A stretch of DNA of 15,043 bases from JAQYVZ01 sp035269105. Its GTDB lineage: Bacteria; Desulfobacterota; Desulfuromonadia; Desulfuromonadales; BM103. Positions 1-6,402 of the stretch are shown piece by piece; positions within the stretch are counted from its first letter, which is position 1, and every line of letters begins with the position of its first letter. Made by a program: the position numbers and the translations under genes. The notes below the pieces were generated by a model. That model saw nothing but the letters and a program-made list of their open reading frames with translations. It was not told where the DNA came from and searched no databases. The stretch lies in contig DATFJP010000113.1 in assembly GCA_035269105.1 (NCBI GenBank), positions 1 through 15,043 on the forward strand, written 5' to 3'.

Positions 1-968
1 TGGGTGTCTTTTTTGCTGCTTTCGATGTCGGTGTTGATGTAGCCGCCGCTGATCACCGTATTGTTCGACAGGTCGACGCGGGCCTTGAGGGAATGACTGT
101 CTTTTTCCGACTCGGGAGTATTCTCGTAGGGCAATTGGCCGTTCTGCTGTTCGAACAGCAGGCGACCCGTCGCGAAGTCGGCGGTCGGCAGGCCGTCCAC
201 CGGTTTGGCGGCCAGCAGGTATTCGCGGTTCACGTCGCCGGCGTTCTCTTCGAAATCACGGGTCAGGTACTCGTAGTCGACGGTGAGCAGTCCGAATTTT
301 CCGGTCGCGCCGACCGTCAGGTCGGTGGTCAATTCGTCGATGTTCTTGGCATCGCCGGTGACATGGCAGGCTGAGCAGTGGCTGATGCCGAAGACCTGCT
401 CGACGCCTTCCCGCTCTTCCTGGCGGAAGCCGGCGCGCAGGGTGACGTTGGGCATGCTGGGAAGCTGGACCTCGCCGCCGGTTTCGAATTGCCGGTGAAT
501 GATGAAAAAGTCCTCGTCGGGGACCAGGTCTTCGCTGTAAATCGCGGGGTTGGCGCTGCCCGGCTTGGTCTGGCCCTCGGTTTTCATGGTGGCCCGCATG
601 TAATCAAGCTGATCATGGGGCAGCCAGTGCTTGAAGGTGTCGTAATCCAGGTCGAACCGGAAGATGCGGTTGAAGTCCGCTTCCAGGTTGTATTCCTGAT
701 CGCGCTGGCTCATGCGGCGGGCATCCAGATCGAAATAGACGCCGTTTTCACCACCTTCAATCCGGGCCTTGGCATAGGGGTTGACGCCGTCGTCGTCCCG
801 GACCACTGTATATTCATTGACTCTGTTGACTTCATCATCAACCGCCATCCCTGCCGCTCCGACTTCAATAGAGCTTGACTCTGCCTTGTGCTCCGCCGCC
901 AGCAGGGACGTCGGTAGCAGGAGAAGAGCCAGGGCGGCGAGCAGAAGCCAGGTTTGTATCTGCTTCAT
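1..968 (-). CDS. MtrB/PioB-like outer-membrane beta-barrel porin, N-terminal part, with one CXXCH motif
   Basis: The N-terminal 322 residues are visible; the gene runs off the left edge. An ATG at 966-968 follows an AGGAGG ribosome-binding site. Residues 1-25 are a signal peptide (MKQIQTW, a leucine/alanine-rich core, then LLAA). The mature part alternates polar and aromatic residues (for example DLDYDTFKHWL, VDYEYLTRDF) as expected of beta-strands in a porin, with repeated short strand-turn units. A single haem-binding motif CSACH lies at residues 198-202. In known porin-cytochrome complexes, MtrB/PioB porins form a sheath around an MtrA-type multihaem cytochrome to carry electrons across the outer membrane. 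The gene starts 15 bases after the stop of the decahaem cytochrome gene, so the two are almost certainly one operon. Family assignment is from strand pattern, haem motif and neighbour; full length cannot be judged here. Confidence 0.8.
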   Translation of the reverse strand, partial: MKQIQTWLLLAALALLLLPTSLLAAEHKAESSSIEVGAAGMAVDDEVNRVNEYTVVRDDDGVNPYAKARIEGGENGVYFDLDARRMSQRDQEYNLEADFNRIFRFDLDYDTFKHWLPHDQLDYMRATMKTEGQTKPGSANPAIYSEDLVPDEDFFIIHRQFETGGEVQLPSMPNVTLRAGFRQEEREGVEQVFGISHCSACHVTGDAKNIDELTTDLTVGATGKFGLLTVDYEYLTRDFEENAGDVNREYLLAAKPVDGLPTADFATGRLLFEQQNGQLPYENTPESEKDSHSLKARVDLSNNTVISGGYINTDIESSKKDT

Positions 969-983
969 CGGTTGCCTCCTTGG

Positions 984-2012
984 TTAACGAGTAAATGTCC
1001 CGCCCGCGGTCGGCCACTTGCCATCGACCGGTGCCGCCTGGCCCGGCAGATCGCTGCCGTGCTGCTGGGCATGGCAAGCCGTGCAGCGGGTCAGGAATGC
1101 CTTCTGCCAGCCTTCATCACCGTGCGGATTGGTAAACGTGATGTTCGGATCAGTGATCGCGGGATCGGCCGGGGTCGCCGGTACATTGGTGCCGACCGGC
1201 TGCCCTGCGCGCAGGGCATGGAAATGGCCCTCATGGCATTGCAGGCAGATGAAAGGTTCATTCTGCACCAGCAGGTTGTCGGCAACCGTGCCGTGCGGGT
1301 CATGGCAGATGGTGCAGTCCTCGGCAACCGGGGCATGTTCGAAAACGAAGGGGCCCTGGTAACGGGTGTGGCATTCGATGCAGAGATCGTTGACTCTTTG
1401 TTCCGTCACCAAACCCTCGGCGGCATGCGGGTTGTGGCAGTCGCCGCAGGTCATCTTGCCTTCCTTGATCGGGTGATGGGACGGGAAGTTGGATTTGGCC
1501 ATCTGCTCCTGGTGGCAGGAGTAGCAGAGATCCGGGTCCTGCTGCTTGAGGGCCGTCTTGCCGCCGCCGTGGACCGAGTGGCAGTCGGTGCAGGTGACGT
1601 CGGTCAGGGCGTGTTCGCTGTGGGTCCAGTCCATCAGGCTGCCGTCGGAGTGGCACTTGGCGCAGACGGCGGCCGATTCTTCGGGCAGCAGCTGGTCGAA
1701 TTTGAGGATTTTGCCAGCTTGGTCGTCGCTGATGTGCAAGCTGCCATTGCCGTGGCAGGCTTCGCAGCCGCCGGCGGCGCCCATCAGTTCGAAATCGGCG
1801 ATCCGGCCATGAATACTTGCAGCAAAGCTCGCCGCGTAGTCGTCATGACATTCCAGACAGGTTTCCTGTCCGACAGGTTCAGCACCTTCGATTGTTGGCA
1901 GCGTCAGCTGCTTCTCCCGGATGGCCCCGGTGGCGCAAGCGCCGAGGATCAATGCCAGGGGAAGGAGCTTGACCAACCAAGGTGCCCTGGTTAGCGATAC
2001 CTTCCTAAACAT
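984..2012 (-). CDS. DmsE/MtrA-family decahaem c-type cytochrome, predicted lipoprotein
   Basis: The product has 342 residues with exactly ten CXXCH motifs: CLECH (52-56), CEACH (83-87), CAKCH (117-121), CTDCH (141-145), CYSCH (163-167), then CGDCH, CIECH, CTICH, CLQCH and CTACH (310-314). I chose the ATG at 2010-2012 because an AAAGGAG site lies 7-8 bases upstream and the start is followed at once by a signal peptide. The open frame extends upstream to 2153 but adds a charged, non-signal stretch. The signal ends in a lipobox LGAC with the acceptor cysteine at residue 26, so the protein is probably lipid-anchored, unlike classical soluble MtrA. It is periplasm-facing and likely hands electrons through the porin encoded directly downstream. 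Spare histidines between the motifs can serve as distal haem ligands. Homology to DmsE/MtrA is judged from haem count, size and the porin partner. Confidence 0.9.
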   Translation of the reverse strand: MFRKVSLTRAPWLVKLLPLALILGACATGAIREKQLTLPTIEGAEPVGQETCLECHDDYAASFAASIHGRIADFELMGAAGGCEACHGNGSLHISDDQAGKILKFDQLLPEESAAVCAKCHSDGSLMDWTHSEHALTDVTCTDCHSVHGGGKTALKQQDPDLCYSCHQEQMAKSNFPSHHPIKEGKMTCGDCHNPHAAEGLVTEQRVNDLCIECHTRYQGPFVFEHAPVAEDCTICHDPHGTVADNLLVQNEPFICLQCHEGHFHALRAGQPVGTNVPATPADPAITDPNITFTNPHGDEGWQKAFLTRCTACHAQQHGSDLPGQAAPVDGKWPTAGGTFTR

Positions 2013-2223
2013 GGGTTCTCCTTTCGGTACGAAATGCCTCGATAAAAAGTCAAAAAAAGCTTCTTCCAGATCAGACGCGGTTTTGCTCCCTCCTTTCTTT
2101 TTATTATTTTTCAGGGTGTTAAATAGGGAAAAGTGGAATTTTCGATTTCTCAAGCTGTTGTATCTTAGTGGCCATTGGTGCTAGGGTAAAACGAAAGGTT
2201 TTTATGTCTGCATAAGCATCTGT

Positions 2224-2229
2224 TATAAT
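2224..2229 (+). promoter_or_regulatory. Candidate -10 box of the LysR-type regulator gene
   Basis: A perfect TATAAT lies 43-48 bases before the chosen ATG of the LysR-type gene. The matching -35 position (about 2200-2206, T-rich) is a poor match to TTGACA, so any promoter here would be weak or need an activator. This is a sequence match only. Confidence 0.4.
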
Positions 2230-2241
2230 TTTCCAACATTA

Positions 2242-2259
2242 TATATGGAATAACATATA
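2242..2259. promoter_or_regulatory. Perfect inverted repeat TATATG-N6-CATATA, candidate operator
   Basis: Six-base arms (2242-2247 and 2254-2259) are perfect reverse complements around a GAATAA spacer. The site lies 12 bases after the TATAAT box and 13 bases before the ATG of the LysR-type gene, in the spacer shared with the divergent cytochrome operon. LysR-type proteins commonly repress themselves from such sites, so autoregulation is plausible. It does not fit the strict T-N11-A LysR box. Confidence 0.45.
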
Positions 2260-2272
2260 GTTGGGCGCCGCT

Positions 2273-3211
2273 ATGGAAACCCGGTACCTGAAAACCCTGG
2301 TCGAAGTGATCGAGAAAGGCGCCTTCTCCAAGGCTGCCGAAACACTGCATATCACGCAGTCGGCGGTCTCCCAGCGGGTAAAATTTCTCGAAGAGCGCTA
2401 TGGCTGCCAGCTGGTGGATCGCTCGGGCCAGGTTCTCGAACCAACGCCGGCAGGCCTGCTGGTGCTGGAGAAGGCGCGGGAAATCCTGGCCAAGGAGCGG
2501 GAGCTGGCCGACGGTTTGCAGCGTCTCGACGCCAGGAAACGGTTGTCTCTGTGCTGCACCCCCTCCTTCGGCGCTGCCTTCCTCCCCGATATTCTCAGCC
2601 TCTTCATCGGCAGCCACACCGACCTTCAGGACTTGAAATTCGTTTTTCTGCAGCCCTTCGAGGCCCTGCAGGGTCTGCGCAATGAGGAGTTCGACCTGGC
2701 GGTCATCGAGCACTGCCTGGACCAGTGCTTCGAGGGGTTCGAGCGATTTCCGCTTCCCGATGATGAACTGGTTTTCGTTCTGCCGCCTTCGATTCAATTG
2801 GATGCGGATGAGGATGGTTTCATCGATTTGCGGCATCTGCTGCCTTTCCGGTTGTACGCCCGCAGAGACGGTTGCAGCTCCAAGGAGATGCTGCGCAGCA
2901 ACCTGGTCCGCCTGGGAGTCGATTTCTCTGACTTCGAAGGCGTCTTTGTTTCCGATGATCTGCATTTTACAGTCCGGTCGGTGCTCGAAGGCAGTGGCGT
3001 GGCCTTTCTCTCAACCGCGGTGATCCGTGAACATCTCGATGCCGGCCGCCTGATCGGCTGGAGGGTTAAGGGGTTTTCCCACAGCCGCGGAAGGTGTGCC
3101 GTAATGCTGCCCTATCGCCGGCAAGACCTCCTGCTGCAGGAATTGCTCGAGTGTGTCTTCCGTATCGTTTCGCCTTTGTGGCGGCCGCAGCTGGTCAGCG
3201 CCAGCGCTTGA
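2273..3211 (+). CDS. LysR-type transcriptional regulator
   Basis: The product has 312 residues, typical for the family. The N-terminal winged helix-turn-helix is clear: METRYLKTLVEV, then GAFSKAAETLHITQSAVSQRVKFLE (about residues 17-41), followed by a linker helix to about residue 85 and a two-lobe effector-binding domain to the end. I prefer the ATG at 2273 because METRYLK is the usual LysR beginning; a TTG at 2261 in the same frame is an alternative. Both have weak ribosome-binding sites. The gene is divergent from the decahaem cytochrome operon and 146 bases upstream of the carbonic anhydrase gene. LysR regulators often act on a divergent neighbour, so either may be its target; the ligand cannot be read from the sequence. 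Confidence 0.93.
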   Translation: METRYLKTLVEVIEKGAFSKAAETLHITQSAVSQRVKFLEERYGCQLVDRSGQVLEPTPAGLLVLEKAREILAKERELADGLQRLDARKRLSLCCTPSFGAAFLPDILSLFIGSHTDLQDLKFVFLQPFEALQGLRNEEFDLAVIEHCLDQCFEGFERFPLPDDELVFVLPPSIQLDADEDGFIDLRHLLPFRLYARRDGCSSKEMLRSNLVRLGVDFSDFEGVFVSDDLHFTVRSVLEGSGVAFLSTAVIREHLDAGRLIGWRVKGFSHSRGRCAVMLPYRRQDLLLQELLECVFRIVSPLWRPQLVSASA

Positions 3212-3237
3212 CAAATTCCGGTCTCTGCGCCATTAAT
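3208..3237 (+). promoter_or_regulatory. Candidate sigma-70 promoter for carbonic anhydrase
   Basis: A perfect TTGACA (3208-3213) overlaps the stop codon of the LysR-type gene. ATTAAT (3232-3237, 4 of 6 to TATAAT) follows after 18 bases. It would give the carbonic anhydrase gene its own transcript with a leader of roughly 115 bases. Downstream, CGATT (3243-3247) and AATCG (3253-3257) form a small hairpin around AAAAA. Confidence 0.45.
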
Positions 3238-3357
3238 TTTCGCGATTAAAAAAATCGTCTCAAAACTTGATGAAAGGCTCGCAGGCCGTTTCTGCCGTTC
3301 TCTGCGGATGGCGGGAAGTTCAGCGAGATGTCCTGGAAGACTGAGCGGGAGGATTGT

Positions 3358-3981
3358 ATGGAAAAACTGTTTACGGGGGTGGCCCGGTTCCGCCGGGAGG
3401 ATTTCGAGTCGCACCGGGAGCTGTTCCAGCAGCTCGGCCGCGCCCAGAAACCGCACACGCTGTTCATCGGCTGTTCGGATTCACGTCTCGATCCGAACCT
3501 GATCACCGGCAGCCGGCCGGGCGATCTCTTCATTGTCCGCAATATCGCCAATATCGTTCCGCCTTACCGGGTCACCGAAGAGTATGTCGGCACCACTTCG
3601 GCGATCGAATACGCGGTACAGGAGCTGCAGGTCGACACCATCGTCGTCTGCGGGCACTCCAACTGCGGGGGCTGCGCGGCCCTCAATAAGCCGAGCGAGG
3701 CCTTTGAGCGGATCCCCAATGTGCGACGCTGGCTGGAGATTTCGGCCGAGGTGCGGGGGCGCGTTGAGCGGCAAATGGTGGAGGATACCCCGGAGGAAAG
3801 GGAGTGGCTGACCGAGCAGATCAACATCCTGGTCCAGATGCGCAACCTGCTGAGTTATCCCTATATCCGCGAGCGTTACGACAATGGCAAGCTGAACCTG
3901 CTCGGCTGGTACTACATCATCGAGACCGGCGAGGTTTTTAATTTCAACGATCAGAACAAGTTGTTCGAGCTGGTCAGCTAG
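3358..3981 (+). CDS. Beta-class carbonic anhydrase
   Basis: The enzyme interconverts CO2 and bicarbonate in the cytoplasm. The product has 207 residues, the usual size. The zinc ligands and catalytic dyad are all present: C39, D41 and R43 in GCSDSRLDPN, and H100 and C103 in CGHSNCGGC. The motif RPGDLFIVRNIAN (residues 53-65) and the GTTSAIEYAV stretch are also characteristic. I chose the ATG at 3358 because GGGAGG lies 5 bases upstream; an in-frame ATG at 3328 lacks a ribosome-binding site. It follows the LysR-type gene on the same strand and probably has its own promoter at the end of that gene. In an anaerobe it may supply bicarbonate to carboxylases or recover CO2 from acetate oxidation; that role is inference. 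Confidence 0.96.
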   Translation: MEKLFTGVARFRREDFESHRELFQQLGRAQKPHTLFIGCSDSRLDPNLITGSRPGDLFIVRNIANIVPPYRVTEEYVGTTSAIEYAVQELQVDTIVVCGHSNCGGCAALNKPSEAFERIPNVRRWLEISAEVRGRVERQMVEDTPEEREWLTEQINILVQMRNLLSYPYIRERYDNGKLNLLGWYYIIETGEVFNFNDQNKLFELVS

Positions 3982-4006
3982 TTCCCGGCTCGAAAACTTC
4001 ACTGGA

Positions 4007-4030
4007 TCCATCCGGAGTTTCCGGAATGGA
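4007..4030 (+). terminator. Hairpin after carbonic anhydrase gene, possible terminator
   Basis: TCCATCCGGA (4007-4016) pairs with TCCGGAATGGA (4020-4030) around a GTT loop with one bulged base. It begins 26 bases after the carbonic anhydrase stop codon. No T-tract follows, so it is not a classical intrinsic terminator; it may protect the 3' end or aid termination. Confidence 0.4.
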
Positions 4031-4078
4031 CGCAAGCCAGGCAGGACGGGGGAACATGGCTAGCTGCGCACTGCTTTA

Positions 4079-4102
4079 ACGCCGAGGCGCAGAGCCGCAG
4101 AG
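4079..4102. repeat. Three tandem 8-bp units, consensus NCGCAGAG
   Basis: ACGCCGAG, GCGCAGAG and CCGCAGAG follow one another without a gap and are preceded by TTTA. Similar runs of CGCAGAG-type units are scattered through many environmental bacterial genomes as non-coding repeats. That link is from memory of the pattern and untested here. Confidence 0.5.
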
Positions 4103-4283
4103 TAAAATCCATCGGAAGGACCTCGGCTCCGGGACCGGGAGTTCTTATGCCTGGCCTTGAGTTTTACGGTCTGGAAAAAGACAGAAGCCTTTCCCCGGTT
4201 TTGCCCTTTTCCTGTGTCTCGGGTGAGTACAGCGAACAGGCGTTTTAGAGGGAACCTCCGCTCCTGACGCCTTCATCATTGCA

Positions 4284-4583
4284 TCATTCTTCCTGCGTCC
4301 CGCCCCATAGGGGGTCCCAGCCGAACTGCCGCTTCATCCGCTCCTCGGGATACTGCTCGAAAAATTCTTCTTCGGAGAAGCTGAAGCGGTAGTTTTCACA
4401 ATAGGCCATGAGGATTTCATGGGCCGCGTTGATGCGGACCATGGCTTCGGAATCGGTGGAGGGGGCGTGGTCGGGATGATGCTGTTTGACCAGCTGGCGG
4501 TGCCGGCGTTTGATCTGTCTGAGGGTTGCCCGTTCGCCCAATCCGAAAATTTGCAGAGCATTTTTCAAAACCTGGTAAGTCAT
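4284..4583 (-). CDS. Small J-domain (DnaJ-like) protein
   Basis: The 99-residue protein has a J-domain fold: a first helix with LKNALQIFGL, a basic second helix with QIKRRHRQLVKQH, the invariant HPD at residues 36-38, and a third helix with EAMVRINAAHEILM. J-domains stimulate the ATPase of a DnaK/Hsp70 partner. There is no G/F-rich region, zinc finger or C-terminal substrate domain, so this is a minimal co-chaperone. The short acidic and aromatic tail (SEEEFFEQYPEERMKRQFGWDPLW) may choose the client or anchor it. An AAAGGAG lies about 7 bases before the ATG at 4581-4583. It stands alone on the minus strand, convergent with carbonic anhydrase and divergent from the next small gene. Its specific client is unknown. 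Confidence 0.9.
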   Translation of the reverse strand: MTYQVLKNALQIFGLGERATLRQIKRRHRQLVKQHHPDHAPSTDSEAMVRINAAHEILMAYCENYRFSFSEEEFFEQYPEERMKRQFGWDPLWGGTQEE

Positions 4584-4659
4584 TGTCCGCTCCTTTGACC
4601 GGCAACGTCTTCCTCCTCTTCAGTTAAGCAAAATCCTTTCTGTTCTGACAAGCAAAAGC

Positions 4660-4679
4660 AACAGTAAAACACTGTTTAC
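4660..4679. promoter_or_regulatory. Overlapping inverted repeats in the divergent spacer
   Basis: AACAGT (4660-4665) and ACTGTT (4671-4676) are perfect arms around AAAAC. GTAAA (4664-4668) and TTTAC (4675-4679) form a second, overlapping pair. The site sits between the divergent J-protein and 59-residue genes and could bind a dimeric regulator. No regulator is recognised. Confidence 0.3.
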
Positions 4680-4699
4680 CAAATAATGTAAAAAATACC

Positions 4700-4727
4700 T
4701 TGATTCTCTGTGTGGGGGTGTTATTCT
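4700..4727 (+). promoter_or_regulatory. Candidate sigma-70 promoter of the small gene / ilvE unit
   Basis: TTGATT (4700-4705) and TATTCT (4722-4727) are separated by 16 bases; each matches consensus at four of six positions. It is 71 bases upstream of the 59-residue gene. Transcription could continue into ilvE. Confidence 0.35.
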
Positions 4728-4797
4728 GCAGCTGCCGCAGTGACGAGATGCATGACTTTACGGTTGCGGTTGCGGCCCATGGAGAGGGAGGTATCTC

Positions 4798-4977
4798 ATG
4801 CAGGACCTATGGCGTGTCAAGAGTTCCGGAGTTTCACTTCATGATCTGGATGACCCGGTCGATTATCATCGTTTCCTGAACCGTTTCAAGGAAGCGGAGC
4901 AGGTGCGCAAGCAAAAAGACCTGCTTTATGAAGGCAAGCGCTTCGGAACGCTGGTCGGAGATCTCGACGAGAGCTGA
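4798..4977 (+). CDS. Hypothetical small protein, 59 residues
   Basis: An ATG at 4798 follows a very strong AGGGAGG ribosome-binding site (4785-4791, 6 bases away) and opens a frame of 59 codons ending in TGA at 4977. The product begins MQDLWRVKSSGVSLHDLDDP and continues with a charged, probably helical stretch (YHRFLNRFKEAEQVRKQKDLLYEG) and an acidic end (VGDLDES). No cysteine, signal peptide or membrane segment is present, so it should be a soluble cytoplasmic protein. I do not recognise it. It lies 110 bases upstream of ilvE on the same strand and may share its transcript. Support is the ribosome-binding site and codon use; the length is near the noise limit. Confidence 0.6.
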   Translation: MQDLWRVKSSGVSLHDLDDPVDYHRFLNRFKEAEQVRKQKDLLYEGKRFGTLVGDLDES

Positions 4978-5035
4978 ATTGGTGCGGCCGGCCTGGTGCG
5001 ACGAGAAATCTTGCGCAGGCTCGACGAGGTGTGCT

Positions 5036-5059
5036 AATAAAAACCCTTTGACAAAAGGG
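5036..5059 (-). terminator. Intrinsic-terminator-like hairpin pointing against ilvE
   Basis: Read on the minus strand, CCCTTT-TGTC-AAAGGG is followed directly by TTTTTATT. This is the layout of a small rho-independent terminator for leftward transcription. On the plus strand the same hairpin has no T-tract behind it. No leftward gene is seen upstream of it, so it may stop antisense transcripts from ilvE reaching the small gene and the divergent region. Confidence 0.45.
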
Positions 5060-5087
5060 CGATCAGCACGCCGGGAGGGCATGGCGC

Positions 5088-6155
5088 ATGAAACTCGAAA
5101 TCCAACCCCTGGAAAATCCGAAACCGCGTCTCGAGGATGAAAGTCAGCTGATTTTCGGCAAGCAGTTCACTGACCGCATGTTTGTCATGGAGTTCGATGC
5201 CGGCCAAGGCTGGCACTCCCCCCGCATTCAGCCCTACCGGCCCTTTGTCCTGGACCCGGCGGCGATGGTTCTGCATTACGCCCAGGAAATTTTCGAGGGT
5301 CTGAAAGCATTCCGCCGGCCTGACGGCCGGATTGCCCTGTTCCGGCCCATGGACAACATGGACCGGTTCAACCACAGTGCCGAGCGCATGTGCATGCCGG
5401 AAGTCGATCCGGCTTTTCTGCTCGAATCGATCCGTGAGCTGGTCCGGCTCGAAGCCGATTGGGTGCCCCGCTCCGAAGGAACCAGCCTTTATATCCGCCC
5501 GGCCATGATCGCCAGCGAGCCGATGCTTGGCGTGCGACCCGCCGAGCAATATCTCTGCTATGTCATCGTCTGTCCGGTCGGCGCTTACTACAAGGGAGGT
5601 CTGGCTCCGGTCAGGATCTGGATCTCCGATCATTACGTACGGGCGGCCCATGGCGGGACCGGTGAGGTCAAGACGGGTGGCAACTATGCCGCCAGCCTCT
5701 ATGCCGCGCGTCAGGCTGCCGAACGAGGCTGCGATCAGGTGCTCTGGCTCGATGCCAGGGAAAAGCGTTTCGTCGAAGAAGTCGGCAGTATGAACATCTG
5801 TTTCATTTACGATGGCGCATTGGTGACTTCACCCTTGAGCGGCACCATCCTCGATGGCATTACCCGTCGGTCGATTCTGACCCTTGCCCGGGAGGCCGGC
5901 CTCGAAATTCGGGAGCGGGCGCTGGCGGTGGACGAGATCTTCGCCGGCGTCGAGAGCGGCCGGCTGACCGAGGCCTTCGGCGTCGGCACGGCCGTCGTCG
6001 TTTCTCCGGTCGGTCAATTTACCTACCGCGAACAGACCGCGCAGGTCGGTGACGGCGTGACTCCCGGTCCCTGGACCCAAAAGCTTTACGATACCCTGAC
6101 CGGCATCCAGTATGGCCGGCTGGCCGATACTTACGGCTGGGTGGATCTGCTCTGA
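5088..6155 (+). CDS. ilvE: Branched-chain amino-acid aminotransferase (class IV PLP enzyme)
   Basis: The enzyme transfers the amino group between glutamate and the keto acids of leucine, isoleucine and valine, the last step of their synthesis. The 355-residue length and sequence fit the longer BCAT type related to eukaryotic enzymes. Seen motifs are LHYAQEIFEGLKAFRRPDG (residues 62-80), FRPMDNMDRFNHSAERM, SLYIRPAMIASEP, then GEVKTGGNYAAS in which K195 is the expected PLP-binding lysine, and EEVGSMNICF and LSGTILDGITRRSIL for cofactor phosphate binding. The ATG at 5088 has GGGAGGG 8 bases upstream; an ATG at 5081 is out of frame. It lies upstream of the glutamate synthase operon, which makes its amino donor, but is separated from it by a strong hairpin and a sigma-54 promoter, so the two units are probably transcribed separately. 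Confidence 0.95.
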   Translation: MKLEIQPLENPKPRLEDESQLIFGKQFTDRMFVMEFDAGQGWHSPRIQPYRPFVLDPAAMVLHYAQEIFEGLKAFRRPDGRIALFRPMDNMDRFNHSAERMCMPEVDPAFLLESIRELVRLEADWVPRSEGTSLYIRPAMIASEPMLGVRPAEQYLCYVIVCPVGAYYKGGLAPVRIWISDHYVRAAHGGTGEVKTGGNYAASLYAARQAAERGCDQVLWLDAREKRFVEEVGSMNICFIYDGALVTSPLSGTILDGITRRSILTLAREAGLEIRERALAVDEIFAGVESGRLTEAFGVGTAVVVSPVGQFTYREQTAQVGDGVTPGPWTQKLYDTLTGIQYGRLADTYGWVDLL

Positions 6156-6191
6156 CCGCCCATCGCGAGCTGAAAAACCGACCGAGACCTT

Positions 6192-6213
6192 CTCCCGGGT
6201 GAAGACCCGGGAG
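6192..6213 (+). terminator. Strong hairpin downstream of ilvE
   Basis: CTCCCGGGT (6192-6200) and ACCCGGGAG (6205-6213) pair perfectly around a GAAG loop, 37 bases after the ilvE stop. It lacks an immediate T-tract; the nearest run of T starts near 6258. A rho-independent role is therefore uncertain, but it would be a stable 3' end for the ilvE message. Confidence 0.5.
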
Positions 6214-6315
6214 CCTCCATGTTTCAAACTTACTCAAAGTGTGCACTTAGCTTAGTCTTTTTTTCGCCTCTCCTTTCTTCCCTGAATTCCCTCCGGGCCT
6301 TCCCAGGAAACGTAA

Positions 6316-6328
6316 TATCTAAAATTTA
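6316..6328 (+). promoter_or_regulatory. IHF-like site upstream of the sigma-54 promoter
   Basis: TATCTAAAATTTA matches the IHF consensus WATCAA-N4-TTR with a single mismatch and lies in an AT-rich tract about 60 bases upstream of the -24 element. IHF bending commonly brings an enhancer-bound activator to sigma-54 polymerase. Confidence 0.45.
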
Positions 6329-6386
6329 TTATTAATTCCAGCATTTTGAGTAATTAAACATCGTTCATCTCCGCTTTTTTTCTTCC

Positions 6387-6402
6387 TGGCACGACCTTTG
6401 CT
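6387..6402 (+). promoter_or_regulatory. Sigma-54 (RpoN) -24/-12 promoter of the glutamate synthase operon
   Basis: TGGCACGACCTTTGCT matches the consensus TGGCAC-N5-TTGCW at every fixed position, with the required ten bases between GG and GC. The predicted start is about 6413, giving a leader of roughly 53 bases before the first ATG. Sigma-54 control of glutamate synthase fits nitrogen regulation by an NtrC-type activator, which is not encoded in this window. Confidence 0.88.

Larger units (their letters stand above)
3982..4283. other. Non-coding stretch between convergent carbonic anhydrase and J-protein genes
   Basis: I see no credible gene in these 302 bases. They hold a hairpin just after the carbonic anhydrase gene (4007-4030) and a short 8-base tandem repeat (4079-4102). 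A weak nested inverted repeat is present near the 3' end of the J-protein gene (GGCGT about 4239-4243 with ACGCC about 4267-4271, and GAGG with CCTC inside it). None has a strong T-tract. Confidence 0.6.

Noticed and set aside
954..1994. Long open frame on the plus strand opposite the decahaem cytochrome
   Set aside because: It is antisense to a gene with ten CXXCH motifs and a good signal peptide, and its own product shows no family features.
2013..2153. N-terminal extension of the decahaem cytochrome from an upstream start
   Set aside because: The extension is lysine-rich and would bury the signal peptide; the ATG at 2012 has the ribosome-binding site and directly begins the signal sequence.
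4928..5140. 70-codon frame spanning the small gene and the start of ilvE
   Set aside because: It overlaps both genes in a different frame and its product has no recognisable features.
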